Source: a virus. From it: 53,926 nt of DNA. The translations under genes and the position numbers were made by a program. Shown in pieces: positions 30,637-37,906 of the stretch. Below the pieces are notes generated by a model that was not told the DNA's origin, made no database searches, and saw only the letters and a program-made list of their open reading frames with translations. The stretch covers positions 1 through 53,926 of the IMG/VR virus record IMGVR_UViG_3300042549_009629; one strand, 5' to 3'. Positions within the stretch are counted from its first letter, which is position 1; every line of letters starts with the position of its first letter.

Positions 30637-32325
30637 TTAAAATTTAGATAAATTTAATGCCCCTAATCTGCTTCTCCAAAGATTAAGTATTTCTTCTTTT
30701 TGTTCCGGAGTTATATCTTGAGCATTTAAATAAGTGTCTATAACATCTCTAAACGGACGTTTTTCTTTTTTAGCACGTAAATACATTCCTTGTAAATTAG
30801 CATCTACTTCTTTTTCTAATTTAAAATATTGAGCCGGAGGGAGTAAATCAGCATCTATTAATTTTCGAATTAGTTCATCATCTTCCATAGATTTACCTTT
30901 ATTTAAATTAGGACCTTCACCATGAGTTAAATGTTCTATTTCATGACGAACTACATCTTTTAAATTCATTGATATTTCTTCCCAATATTCTGGGAGTAAT
31001 TCGGGGTCAATTTCGAAACGGATTTGTAAATACCCTGTTTCAGAATCTGCTCCACCATCTACTTTAAGTCCTTTAGAATCAGGTACAAATGAAATATTTG
31101 CATCTATATCTATTTCTAAATCACTATCATTAAATGTTTGGTCAATTCTAGATGCTTCAGCAGCATTATTATAATCACTTTTCCATTTATTAAATATAGT
31201 AGAAGAAATTTGATTTGTAATTTTATCGTAACGACCTTCGTTTAATGATGGAGTATTATCATGTCCACATTTATGACAAATGTATAAATCATCTCCACCA
31301 TCTTTTATTTTCCAACTCCATCCACAATCATCACATACTATTCTATCTCCAAGTACACCTTCAGTTAATGTATCTGTCCAATTTCGAAACATCATATTAC
31401 CTTTTTCATATGCTTCTCTTTCAATTTCAGGTAGATCTCCGTCTTCGTTTGTATTTGTAGTATTGATATTTGTTAATTTATCATTACAATTTTGTTCGTG
31501 GTGGATCATTTCATGCGCAAATGAACGCATAACATCTTTTGGATGACGATCCATAGTGTAAAGTACTATAACGCGATTATTCGGGTCATAATATGCTGTT
31601 TTACCGAAAAAATCTTTTGCATTTTCACTGTCATCATCTACAAATTTAACTTTAGGTAAAGGACGAATATTCATTCCTTTTTCTAACATATATTCTGTAA
31701 GAGATTTAACTATTGGAGGAAAACTAAATTTGCTAGGTTCAGCATACATTATTTCTTCAATTGGTGTTTTGGTTAAAATACTCCAAACTTTATTTCGTTC
31801 TTCATCATTTAACTCAACGGGTAAATAACGTTGAAAATTTTCAAAATTATTATCTATTAACGCGGCTCGTGCTTTAGTACCACTAACGCCTTGATCACCG
31901 TGGATAACAATTGGTTCAAAATTATTATATTTACCCTTCATGCTATCAAATCGTTTGATATCTTTTAAATCAAACTCTCCTCTAACTCCTACTACAGGTA
32001 AATAAAAATTTTCAGGGTTATTTTTAATAATTGAATTTACATCTTGAACTGGGGAGTTACTATCTGCTATTTGGATTTCAACATTATTAGGTAAATATTT
32101 TTTATATATGTTCCATATAGCTAAACTTTCATCTTTAGTTACACCGTCTCTATCTTTATGACCTATTAAAACTATTACTTTATTTACTTCAGGTCTTTTT
32201 GCAATCTCACTTGCCAAATAAAAATGTCCTGCTGTTGGGGGTTTAAACCCACCAGGAACTAAAGCAATGCCTTGTTTTGTTTCCTCTAATAAAGGTTGAA
32301 TGAGTGATTTAACTAACGAATTCAT
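30637..32325 (-). CDS. Nucleotidyltransferase fused to two zincin-like domains and a zinc ribbon (562 aa)
   Basis: Domain order: an N-terminal helix with LLE (12-14); an NMNAT/cytidylyltransferase-type domain (about 18-190) with PGGFKPPTAGHF (24-35) and the SGTKARA signature (148-154); a zincin-like domain with HEMIHHE (271-277) and downstream Glu in EIEREAYEKG; a zinc ribbon Cys331/Cys334/Cys350/Cys353; and a second zincin-like domain with HEIEHLTHGEG (461-471) and downstream EVDANLQG. Both metal motifs look intact. A nucleotidyltransferase joined to protease-like domains in one chain is unusual. Roles could be NAD or nucleotide metabolism plus peptide cleavage, possibly delivered with the virion. 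It overlaps the kinase gene upstream by 17 nt. Confidence 0.7.
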   Translation of the reverse strand: MNSLVKSLIQPLLEETKQGIALVPGGFKPPTAGHFYLASEIAKRPEVNKVIVLIGHKDRDGVTKDESLAIWNIYKKYLPNNVEIQIADSNSPVQDVNSIIKNNPENFYLPVVGVRGEFDLKDIKRFDSMKGKYNNFEPIVIHGDQGVSGTKARAALIDNNFENFQRYLPVELNDEERNKVWSILTKTPIEEIMYAEPSKFSFPPIVKSLTEYMLEKGMNIRPLPKVKFVDDDSENAKDFFGKTAYYDPNNRVIVLYTMDRHPKDVMRSFAHEMIHHEQNCNDKLTNINTTNTNEDGDLPEIEREAYEKGNMMFRNWTDTLTEGVLGDRIVCDDCGWSWKIKDGGDDLYICHKCGHDNTPSLNEGRYDKITNQISSTIFNKWKSDYNNAAEASRIDQTFNDSDLEIDIDANISFVPDSKGLKVDGGADSETGYLQIRFEIDPELLPEYWEEISMNLKDVVRHEIEHLTHGEGPNLNKGKSMEDDELIRKLIDADLLPPAQYFKLEKEVDANLQGMYLRAKKEKRPFRDVIDTYLNAQDITPEQKEEILNLWRSRLGALNLSKF

Positions 32326-33064
32326 TTATTTTATTTTTAGCAGTATCTATAGTATCAAATTCAGGTAATTGATTAACCATAGATTCAATATCTTTATTTA
32401 ATTGTAATTTTTCAGCATCTGATTTTGCTTGTTCTTCTGGGGATTTAGGTTTACCTACAGATGTAGATGCTTGGATAAATGGTTCAAGTAAATCAGTATT
32501 AAATCCTCTATTAGCATCTTTTGGGTTATTATTTAATAATATAAAATTATTTCCAAATGCTTCTTTATATGTTTCAATGTTTTTATTTACATCTCTCCAA
32601 GTTCGTAACACAATCCCAGGCATTAAACTTCTATCACGTTGTTGATTACGTTCAAGTGAAGTTAAGGGTGAAACATAAATCATTAACATTAATGTTTCAT
32701 ACCCTAAATCTTCTAGTTGTTGTTTTTTCTTTAATACAGGTCCAGATGCAGCACCAGTTCCATCAATAACAATATTATTTTTATTTTCTATTGATTGAGC
32801 TAATTTATCTTGAGTTACTTTTCTAGCTTGAGCTTGTAATTTAGCAGATTGAGATAATTCATCCGGAGTAAAATCTTTTTGTTTTAAACCGATTCCACTA
32901 GCTTTTAACAATGCTTCATAAGTATCGTCTGAATTGATAGAGGTAAATGTGTTAGGTATAAGTTTAGAAGATATATAGGATTTTCCACTCCCTGCAGGAC
33001 CTGCTAAGAATATAGCTTTAGGACCATCTTGCATTTCTTTTAAAAGTTGAACTAAACTTATCAT
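32309..33064 (-). CDS. P-loop kinase, zeta-toxin/polynucleotide-kinase-like (251 aa)
   Basis: The N-terminal helix MISLVQLLKEMQDG (LKE at 8-10) precedes the Walker A motif AGPAGSGKSYISSKL (about 21-35). INSDDTYEALL follows the P-loop as in zeta-toxin-type kinases, and IVIDGTGAASG (Walker-B-like) and a lid with RNQQRDRSLMPG are present. Substrates in this group include UDP-sugars, polynucleotide 5-prime ends and small nucleotides; none can be chosen here. The C-terminal 70 aa are charged and helical. It is separated from the RecB-like nuclease by 11 nt and overlaps the fusion gene downstream. Confidence 0.7.
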   Translation of the reverse strand: MISLVQLLKEMQDGPKAIFLAGPAGSGKSYISSKLIPNTFTSINSDDTYEALLKASGIGLKQKDFTPDELSQSAKLQAQARKVTQDKLAQSIENKNNIVIDGTGAASGPVLKKKQQLEDLGYETLMLMIYVSPLTSLERNQQRDRSLMPGIVLRTWRDVNKNIETYKEAFGNNFILLNNNPKDANRGFNTDLLEPFIQASTSVGKPKSPEEQAKSDAEKLQLNKDIESMVNQLPEFDTIDTAKNKINEFVS

Positions 33065-33075
33065 AATTATACATA

Positions 33076-33849
33076 TTACATCTTTTTCTTAACACTCGTT
33101 TTAAATTCAGTAAATACTGGTGCTTCATTTGGGTTTTCTAAGTCAAATAAACGTTTTACTGTTTTAAATATTTCGATATTTTCTTCTTGTGTACGAGATG
33201 GTAAAATCATTTCCCACCCTTTACCTTGCATTTTGTCTTTTGAACCTTTACGCTTATTAGATTTTAACCATAAAATACCTGTTTTATCAGGTACTACACC
33301 AAAACACTCTGCATAACAATGAGCGTAAACAGCTGCTTGTAGCTCATATGTGGTTTGGATATGGTTTGATGTTTTATGATCAATAATCCAAAGTGAATTA
33401 TCAATTTTACAAACTAAATCTGTTGTACCTGCTACTTTAAGTGTATCTGAGTATAAGTGAATTTCTTGATCAATTAATTCAGGTTGATAAGTTTCCCAAA
33501 AATCAACAAAACGTAAAAACATTTGCCAAATATTTGGATCGTGTTGAGGATTTCCCCATTCATTTAAAAAGTTCATTTCTTTACCTTCTAAATATTCTTC
33601 AATCATTTCATGTACTTTAGTTCCATCTTGACCAGCTTTTTTAACAATGTAATCCGCTGAGCGACCCATGTTTTTTAACCATTCTTCAAAATGTTTTCCT
33701 TTTGGGTAAGAACTTAAAACGTGAGTAATTGATGGGTAATATTCTCCATTTCGTCTGTAGTATCTTGAATCCGGAAGAGTAATCTGTTTTGCATCATCTG
33801 AAATTTCAAGAATGCGGTTGTTAACGTGTTTGATGTTCCTTTTTTTCAT
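33076..33849 (-). CDS. PD-(D/E)xK nuclease, RecB/Cas4-like (257 aa)
   Basis: Motifs in order: YPSITHVLSSYP (about 38-49), GTKVHEMIEEYLEGK (about 76-90, motif I His), VAGTTDLVCKID (catalytic Asp), LWIIDHKTSN (Asp-x-Lys) and the downstream helix YELQAAVYAHCYAECFG with conserved Gln and Tyr. This is the complete RecB-family exonuclease set without an iron-sulphur Cys cluster. Phage members act in recombination or DNA processing. It is ATGA-coupled to the primase gene, in keeping with a replication/recombination role. Confidence 0.85.
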   Translation of the reverse strand: MKKRNIKHVNNRILEISDDAKQITLPDSRYYRRNGEYYPSITHVLSSYPKGKHFEEWLKNMGRSADYIVKKAGQDGTKVHEMIEEYLEGKEMNFLNEWGNPQHDPNIWQMFLRFVDFWETYQPELIDQEIHLYSDTLKVAGTTDLVCKIDNSLWIIDHKTSNHIQTTYELQAAVYAHCYAECFGVVPDKTGILWLKSNKRKGSKDKMQGKGWEMILPSRTQEENIEIFKTVKRLFDLENPNEAPVFTEFKTSVKKKM

Positions 33850-34775
33850 ATCAAGGATAATTTTCTCTCCATCAATTTATATTGATTTAATGGAAGAGTT
33901 GTTTGTATTAGTTTAGTAAAGTTTTCAAAACCTAACTCGCTTGGGTCTTTCCCGTTTAATTCAACTAAATAAACTTCTTTTCCAGAGTCTAATAGTTGCT
34001 CACAAAATCTAAGTGCTTGCTCTATAGCATCGTTATCTAAAGCAATATATATTTTTTGTACTTTTGATTCAACTAACCGTTTCATTAAATTAGGTTGAAT
34101 ATTTTTCCCAAATAAAGGTACAGCATTTCGTTTTATAGCTAAAGCATCAAATGGTCCTTCACACAATATTATAGGTAAATCCCAATTAACAAATAACTCA
34201 AACGGTATTATATCGCGAGACGTTTCCGGATTGCGGTATTTGGTGTATGGATCTTTTTCAAATGATCTTGCGGTAAAATAATTTAATTTACCATTACCAT
34301 CGTATGATGGTATAACTATCATATTATTATATTGACCTGAATCACAATAACCTATATTATATCTTAAAATATCTTGTTTAGTAACATCTCGTTTTTTAAG
34401 GTAAGCCCAAGCATGTCTAGTAATAATATCTCTATTGTCAGTAAATGTTTTAAATTCTTTTGGTAATTCTAATATATGTTTTGGAGAATCTCCTATATCA
34501 TCGGAGTATATATTTTTAACTAATTTACTTAGTTCATAAAAATGGTCTGTAGTTACTTGAACTTGTTTAAATAAACTTTTTATGGTTTTACCTTTTTTAC
34601 CACAAGTCCAACATGCCCAAGGATTATTTCCTTCTTTATTTTCTGTAAAGTTAACCTCTAATTTTGGTTTATGATGTTGGCAAAAAGGACAAGAATATGC
34701 TTGGTTTCCTCTTGCTGTACGTTTTCCTGTTCCTAAAACAGAATTTACCAAATTAACTAATAGTTCATTTACCAT
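33846..34775 (-). CDS. 61: DNA primase, T4 gp61-like (zinc finger plus Toprim)
   Basis: I choose ATG 34775 over the TTG at 34790. The N-terminal zinc-binding domain has CPFC (about 29-32), HH, then CWTC (about 53-56), as in CHC2-type primases. The Toprim core follows: a PSYDGNGKLNYFTARSF strand, the metal-binding LCEGPFDALAIK motif and IALDNDAIEQALRFC. About 309 aa, close to T4 gp61. It makes RNA primers for lagging-strand synthesis, normally with a gp41-type helicase, which is not in this window. It overlaps the RecB-like gene by 4 nt. Confidence 0.88.
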   Translation of the reverse strand: MVNELLVNLVNSVLGTGKRTARGNQAYSCPFCQHHKPKLEVNFTENKEGNNPWACWTCGKKGKTIKSLFKQVQVTTDHFYELSKLVKNIYSDDIGDSPKHILELPKEFKTFTDNRDIITRHAWAYLKKRDVTKQDILRYNIGYCDSGQYNNMIVIPSYDGNGKLNYFTARSFEKDPYTKYRNPETSRDIIPFELFVNWDLPIILCEGPFDALAIKRNAVPLFGKNIQPNLMKRLVESKVQKIYIALDNDAIEQALRFCEQLLDSGKEVYLVELNGKDPSELGFENFTKLIQTTLPLNQYKLMERKLSLI

Positions 34776-34792
34776 GATTGGAAGATACAATC

Positions 34793-35248
34793 TTATTCTT
34801 GGGTAACAAAGTCTCTTCTAAAAAATTTACCCAAAATATTATCGTTTATCCATTCATCTGAATTTTCTAAAACACCTAATTGAAATAAATATTTACATTC
34901 ATAGTACGTTAAAAGTTTTTTATTATTAACAGTACATAGGATTTTACGAGTAAATTCTTTTTGTTTACCTTGTTTTATTAATTCAAGTATAGGTTTAGCT
35001 GAACCATAATAGGTTTTCCAATCAGATTCTTTTTGAGTAGTAACAGTTGTTGGTTTGCGTCCTCTACCTGTTTGTTCAGCAAGTTCTTTTTTAGTTAATT
35101 TCTTTTTAACATTATGATATAATACTTTTTTACCCAAATATGATTTACCTGATGGTTCATGTATTGTGATGTAGATAAAACCGTATGTTCCTTCTGTAAA
35201 ATCTTCAAGAGAATTTATCCATCCTCCGTTGTAAAACCATTTTTCCAT
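34793..35248 (-). CDS. GIY-YIG-like nuclease (151 aa)
   Basis: A variant GIY-YIG pattern: TYGFIYITIHEPSGKSYLGKK (about 21-41), split here as YGFIYI and YLGKK; DWKTYYGSAKPILELIKQGK; FTRKILCTVNN; and the catalytic-Glu helix LLTYYECKYLFQLGVL, ending with an N-x-x-GKFFRRD motif. The basic insert NVKKKLTKKELAEQTGRGRK between the first two motifs is typical of a T4-like phage subfamily. It may be a free-standing homing-type endonuclease or a structure-specific nuclease used in replication or packaging. It lies between the baseplate genes and primase, 17 nt from the latter. Confidence 0.6.
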   Translation of the reverse strand: MEKWFYNGGWINSLEDFTEGTYGFIYITIHEPSGKSYLGKKVLYHNVKKKLTKKELAEQTGRGRKPTTVTTQKESDWKTYYGSAKPILELIKQGKQKEFTRKILCTVNNKKLLTYYECKYLFQLGVLENSDEWINDNILGKFFRRDFVTQE

Positions 35249-35253
35249 AAAAT

Positions 35254-36180
35254 TTATAAATCTAAGTTAACTAATATAGTTGTATCTGTTACGGCTGAGG
35301 TTGGTAAGGGTTGAGCTAATTTAGCTACTGCTATTAATTCATAATTATTATTATACATGCCTACTGTTGTTATATAGGGAGTAAAATAAGAACCAGTTGC
35401 AAAATCATATATTATTCCACTATTTAAACTACCCGAGATTAATGTTGGGTTTTGTGAAAAATTAAATTCATTTTGTCTTAAAGTACATTTATATTGTGAT
35501 TCATATATAGTAACTGTACTTTCAAATGAACAAGTTAAAAATGGAGTTGTAACAAAACCATTAATAAATGAACTAGAATTAAAAGATAAATTACCTTTTG
35601 TTAATATGATTATACCATGTTCATATATTACATTTCCTACTCTTCTTATACTATTTTGAGTTGGGCCTGGGGTTGTTATATTTCCTAAACCATCATCTTG
35701 TAATACTCTGCTACCTGATTTTAAATATATTGTGGTTGGTTTTAAATATTCACCAAATAAATTTGAAGGGATAGAAATTACCCCTATTATATCTCCTGAT
35801 CCTGTTGGGATGTATCTATAAGAAGGTAAAGTAGTAGATAGATAATTATAATAATTTGGAGTATAAGCTGGTCCTGTTATAGTTCCATCAGGATTAAATG
35901 AAGCTGTTCCTGCTGGGGATCCGGATGGGTCAGTTAAATAATTTGAATAGTAAAGTTCTTTAATAGAATTATAAACTAAAATTTTATCTTGGATATTGAT
36001 TTGTCCGGTTGGGTTTGATCCAGATATCCAAAGTGAAGATGTAATATTTTGTCCAATATATCTATCAATCTCTACATTAGAAGCCGTTAATTCAGAATTA
36101 CCCTTAAAAGTAAATGATTTATTTACTTCAAAAGGTGAGACTAAAACGTCAGATGTTATGAATGGTTTGAATACGCTCAT
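35254..36180 (-). CDS. Virion structural protein, paralogue of next gene (308 aa)
   Basis: The C-terminal about 75 residues (RQNEFNFSQNPTLISGS, then ITTVGMYNNNYELIAVAKL, then a VNLDL end) match those of the adjacent 334-aa protein. This module is common in baseplate-region proteins of T4-like marine phages as I recall. The N-terminal two thirds are beta-rich and Ser/Thr/Gly-rich, with SSLWISGSNPTGQINIQDK. No signal peptide. It closes the baseplate operon, 5 nt after its paralogue. Probably a baseplate-periphery or fibre-connector protein. Confidence 0.65.
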   Translation of the reverse strand: MSVFKPFITSDVLVSPFEVNKSFTFKGNSELTASNVEIDRYIGQNITSSLWISGSNPTGQINIQDKILVYNSIKELYYSNYLTDPSGSPAGTASFNPDGTITGPAYTPNYYNYLSTTLPSYRYIPTGSGDIIGVISIPSNLFGEYLKPTTIYLKSGSRVLQDDGLGNITTPGPTQNSIRRVGNVIYEHGIIILTKGNLSFNSSSFINGFVTTPFLTCSFESTVTIYESQYKCTLRQNEFNFSQNPTLISGSLNSGIIYDFATGSYFTPYITTVGMYNNNYELIAVAKLAQPLPTSAVTDTTILVNLDL

Positions 36181-36185
36181 TCATT

Positions 36186-37190
36186 TTAAAAATCTAATTT
36201 AACTCTAACTAAAGCTTCTTTTGTAAAATCTTTTAACAGTGGTCTTGACATTTTAGCAACTGCTAATAGATCATTACTATCGTTATACATTCCTATAGTA
36301 GTAACATATACTTGAGGTTGATTTATAAAATTAGCATAAATTACCTCTCCATTAGATCCAGAAATAAAACTTGGATTTTCTGAGTAGTTAAATTCACTGT
36401 TACGAGCTCTAACAAATATATAATCTGATGTGATTGTTTCTTCTGAATTTAAAGCAAATGAAGCACCTTTTGAAATAGCATTATATAATGTAGTTGTATT
36501 TAACCCATCTGAATTGTTTGATCTACTTGGGGATACATTTATTGATTGACTTAATGCTAATGGATTTAATAGGATTGTTCCTAAATCAGGGAATACTAAT
36601 CCGTATGAACCAGAATTAGCTACATATCCACTGTTTGGAAGAGAACCTGCTGTACCATTAGATCCTGAAATTAATTGGAATACTCTAGTAGTTCCTATGA
36701 ATGAATTTACTAGGTTATCTTGAGAATCATCTGTAAGATTGATAATCCCTCCTGATCCGGAAATTTGTAAATTTAAAGATCCAGGGAATAAAGATTCTTT
36801 ATATCTAGCTCTTTCTATAGAAAGGACCCAAAAATTTGATCCAGTTACTATATTTGTTCCTTTTCCAAAAACAAAATTAGCATTTTCGTCTTCTAAAATT
36901 AAAGCACGATATTGACCAAACATGGTTTTTGTTGGTGAATTTCCAGGTACAATACTATTAAACCAATCACTTCCACTTCCTAAAGCATCTGCATATACAA
37001 TATCAAATTGTGTATCTGAGAGTGAAGATGAAGAATAAATACTTAAGTAATAATTACCAGAAGAACCTGCTAATTGGACTGAGGATGTAAAAAATGAAGT
37101 TAAGGTTGGATTTCCAGTTGACCACAATGTGGATGTGATTGAATCACTACTAACTACAAAATCTTCTGGGTCGAATCTTTTAAATGCCAT
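36186..37190 (-). CDS. Virion structural protein, paralogue of next gene (334 aa)
   Basis: It starts MAFKRFDPEDFVVSSDSITS, an opening I associate with baseplate-region proteins of large T4-like phages. The C-terminal module RNSEFNYSENPSFISGSNGE, then VTTIGMYNDSNDLLAVAKM, then RVKLDF is shared with the downstream 308-aa protein. The middle is beta-rich. Coding-strand AAATATAAATA lies directly before the ATG; it contains TATAAATA in the sense orientation but is contiguous with the start codon. It is likely a structural component of the tail. Confidence 0.65.
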   Translation of the reverse strand: MAFKRFDPEDFVVSSDSITSTLWSTGNPTLTSFFTSSVQLAGSSGNYYLSIYSSSSLSDTQFDIVYADALGSGSDWFNSIVPGNSPTKTMFGQYRALILEDENANFVFGKGTNIVTGSNFWVLSIERARYKESLFPGSLNLQISGSGGIINLTDDSQDNLVNSFIGTTRVFQLISGSNGTAGSLPNSGYVANSGSYGLVFPDLGTILLNPLALSQSINVSPSRSNNSDGLNTTTLYNAISKGASFALNSEETITSDYIFVRARNSEFNYSENPSFISGSNGEVIYANFINQPQVYVTTIGMYNDSNDLLAVAKMSRPLLKDFTKEALVRVKLDF

Positions 37191-37201
37191 TATTTATATT
37201 T

Positions 37202-37867
37202 TTAAACGTTTGTTTTGTTAATTGTTACGGGAATGGTTAAACGGGCACCACTGTCTAAACCTACTACTGTTAATGTAGCTGCTAATTGAGTATTAGAACC
37301 AAATAATGTATTTACTGTTGTTGCTCTTAAATTAATTTGAGAACCAATAACAGTTTGAGAAACATTTGTTCCTAAAGTTGTTGTTGTAGGAATATTTGAA
37401 TTTGTTGCTGATGTAGTATTAATTCCAACCCCTGTAAATGTACTCATTAATCTAATATCCGAAATAGTAGCTGAATATCCACTGGTTTCGTATAATTGAG
37501 TATTACCTAAGAAGTTTAATGTTTGTGGTGTTATAGAAAGTGAAGCTCCTTGTTGTAATGTAACAGCACTGTATCCTAAATCAAGTACAGGTAATTTAGC
37601 TGTTCCACGAGGTAACGTAGCTAATTTATATTTCATTATTTGAGTTTCAATTGGAAAAGCCTCTAGTAAAGGCATGTTTTCAATTGCTTCTCCGTAAAAT
37701 GAAGAACCTGAAGGGTGGTTTGGATTATATAAAGTATAATCTATTTCATCATCTGCTAGAGCAAATTGTGTAATTCTAAAAGAACCATCGTTTTTTGCTA
37801 AAAGTTCTCTACCTTTAGTTGTTAATATCGCGTCAATTGTAACGACTTGATTGTTTAAATATCCCAT
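37202..37867 (-). CDS. Conserved T4-like phage structural protein (221 aa)
   Basis: The N-terminus GYLNNQVVTIDAILTTKGRE, then LLAKNDGSFRITQFALADDEI and DYTLYNPNHPSG is a strongly conserved signature of a structural protein family in large T4-like phages. The C-terminal half is a beta-rich Thr/Ser/Asn domain ending LTIPVTINKTNV, possibly Ig-like. No membrane segment. It is preceded by an ATATTTAT octamer (29 nt upstream), so it may start a transcript that covers the two paralogues after it. A role at the baseplate periphery is inferred from position. Confidence 0.7.
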   Translation of the reverse strand: MGYLNNQVVTIDAILTTKGRELLAKNDGSFRITQFALADDEIDYTLYNPNHPSGSSFYGEAIENMPLLEAFPIETQIMKYKLATLPRGTAKLPVLDLGYSAVTLQQGASLSITPQTLNFLGNTQLYETSGYSATISDIRLMSTFTGVGINTTSATNSNIPTTTTLGTNVSQTVIGSQINLRATTVNTLFGSNTQLAATLTVVGLDSGARLTIPVTINKTNV

Positions 37868-37896
37868 TTTTATTTTATTGTGAGTGTATTATACTA

Positions 37897-37904
37897 ATAA
37901 ATAT
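37897..37904 (-). promoter_or_regulatory. Intergenic octamer ATATTTAT upstream of 221-aa structural gene
   Basis: An exact octamer in the 39-nt gap, 29 nt before the ATG and 2 nt after the stop of the giant gene. The plus strand reads AATAAATAT. Confidence 0.5.
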
Positions 37905-37906
37905 TA

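Noticed and set aside
34776-34790. TTG start five codons upstream for the primase
   Set aside because: The ATG at 34775 gives the usual primase N-terminus; no evidence supports TTG use.
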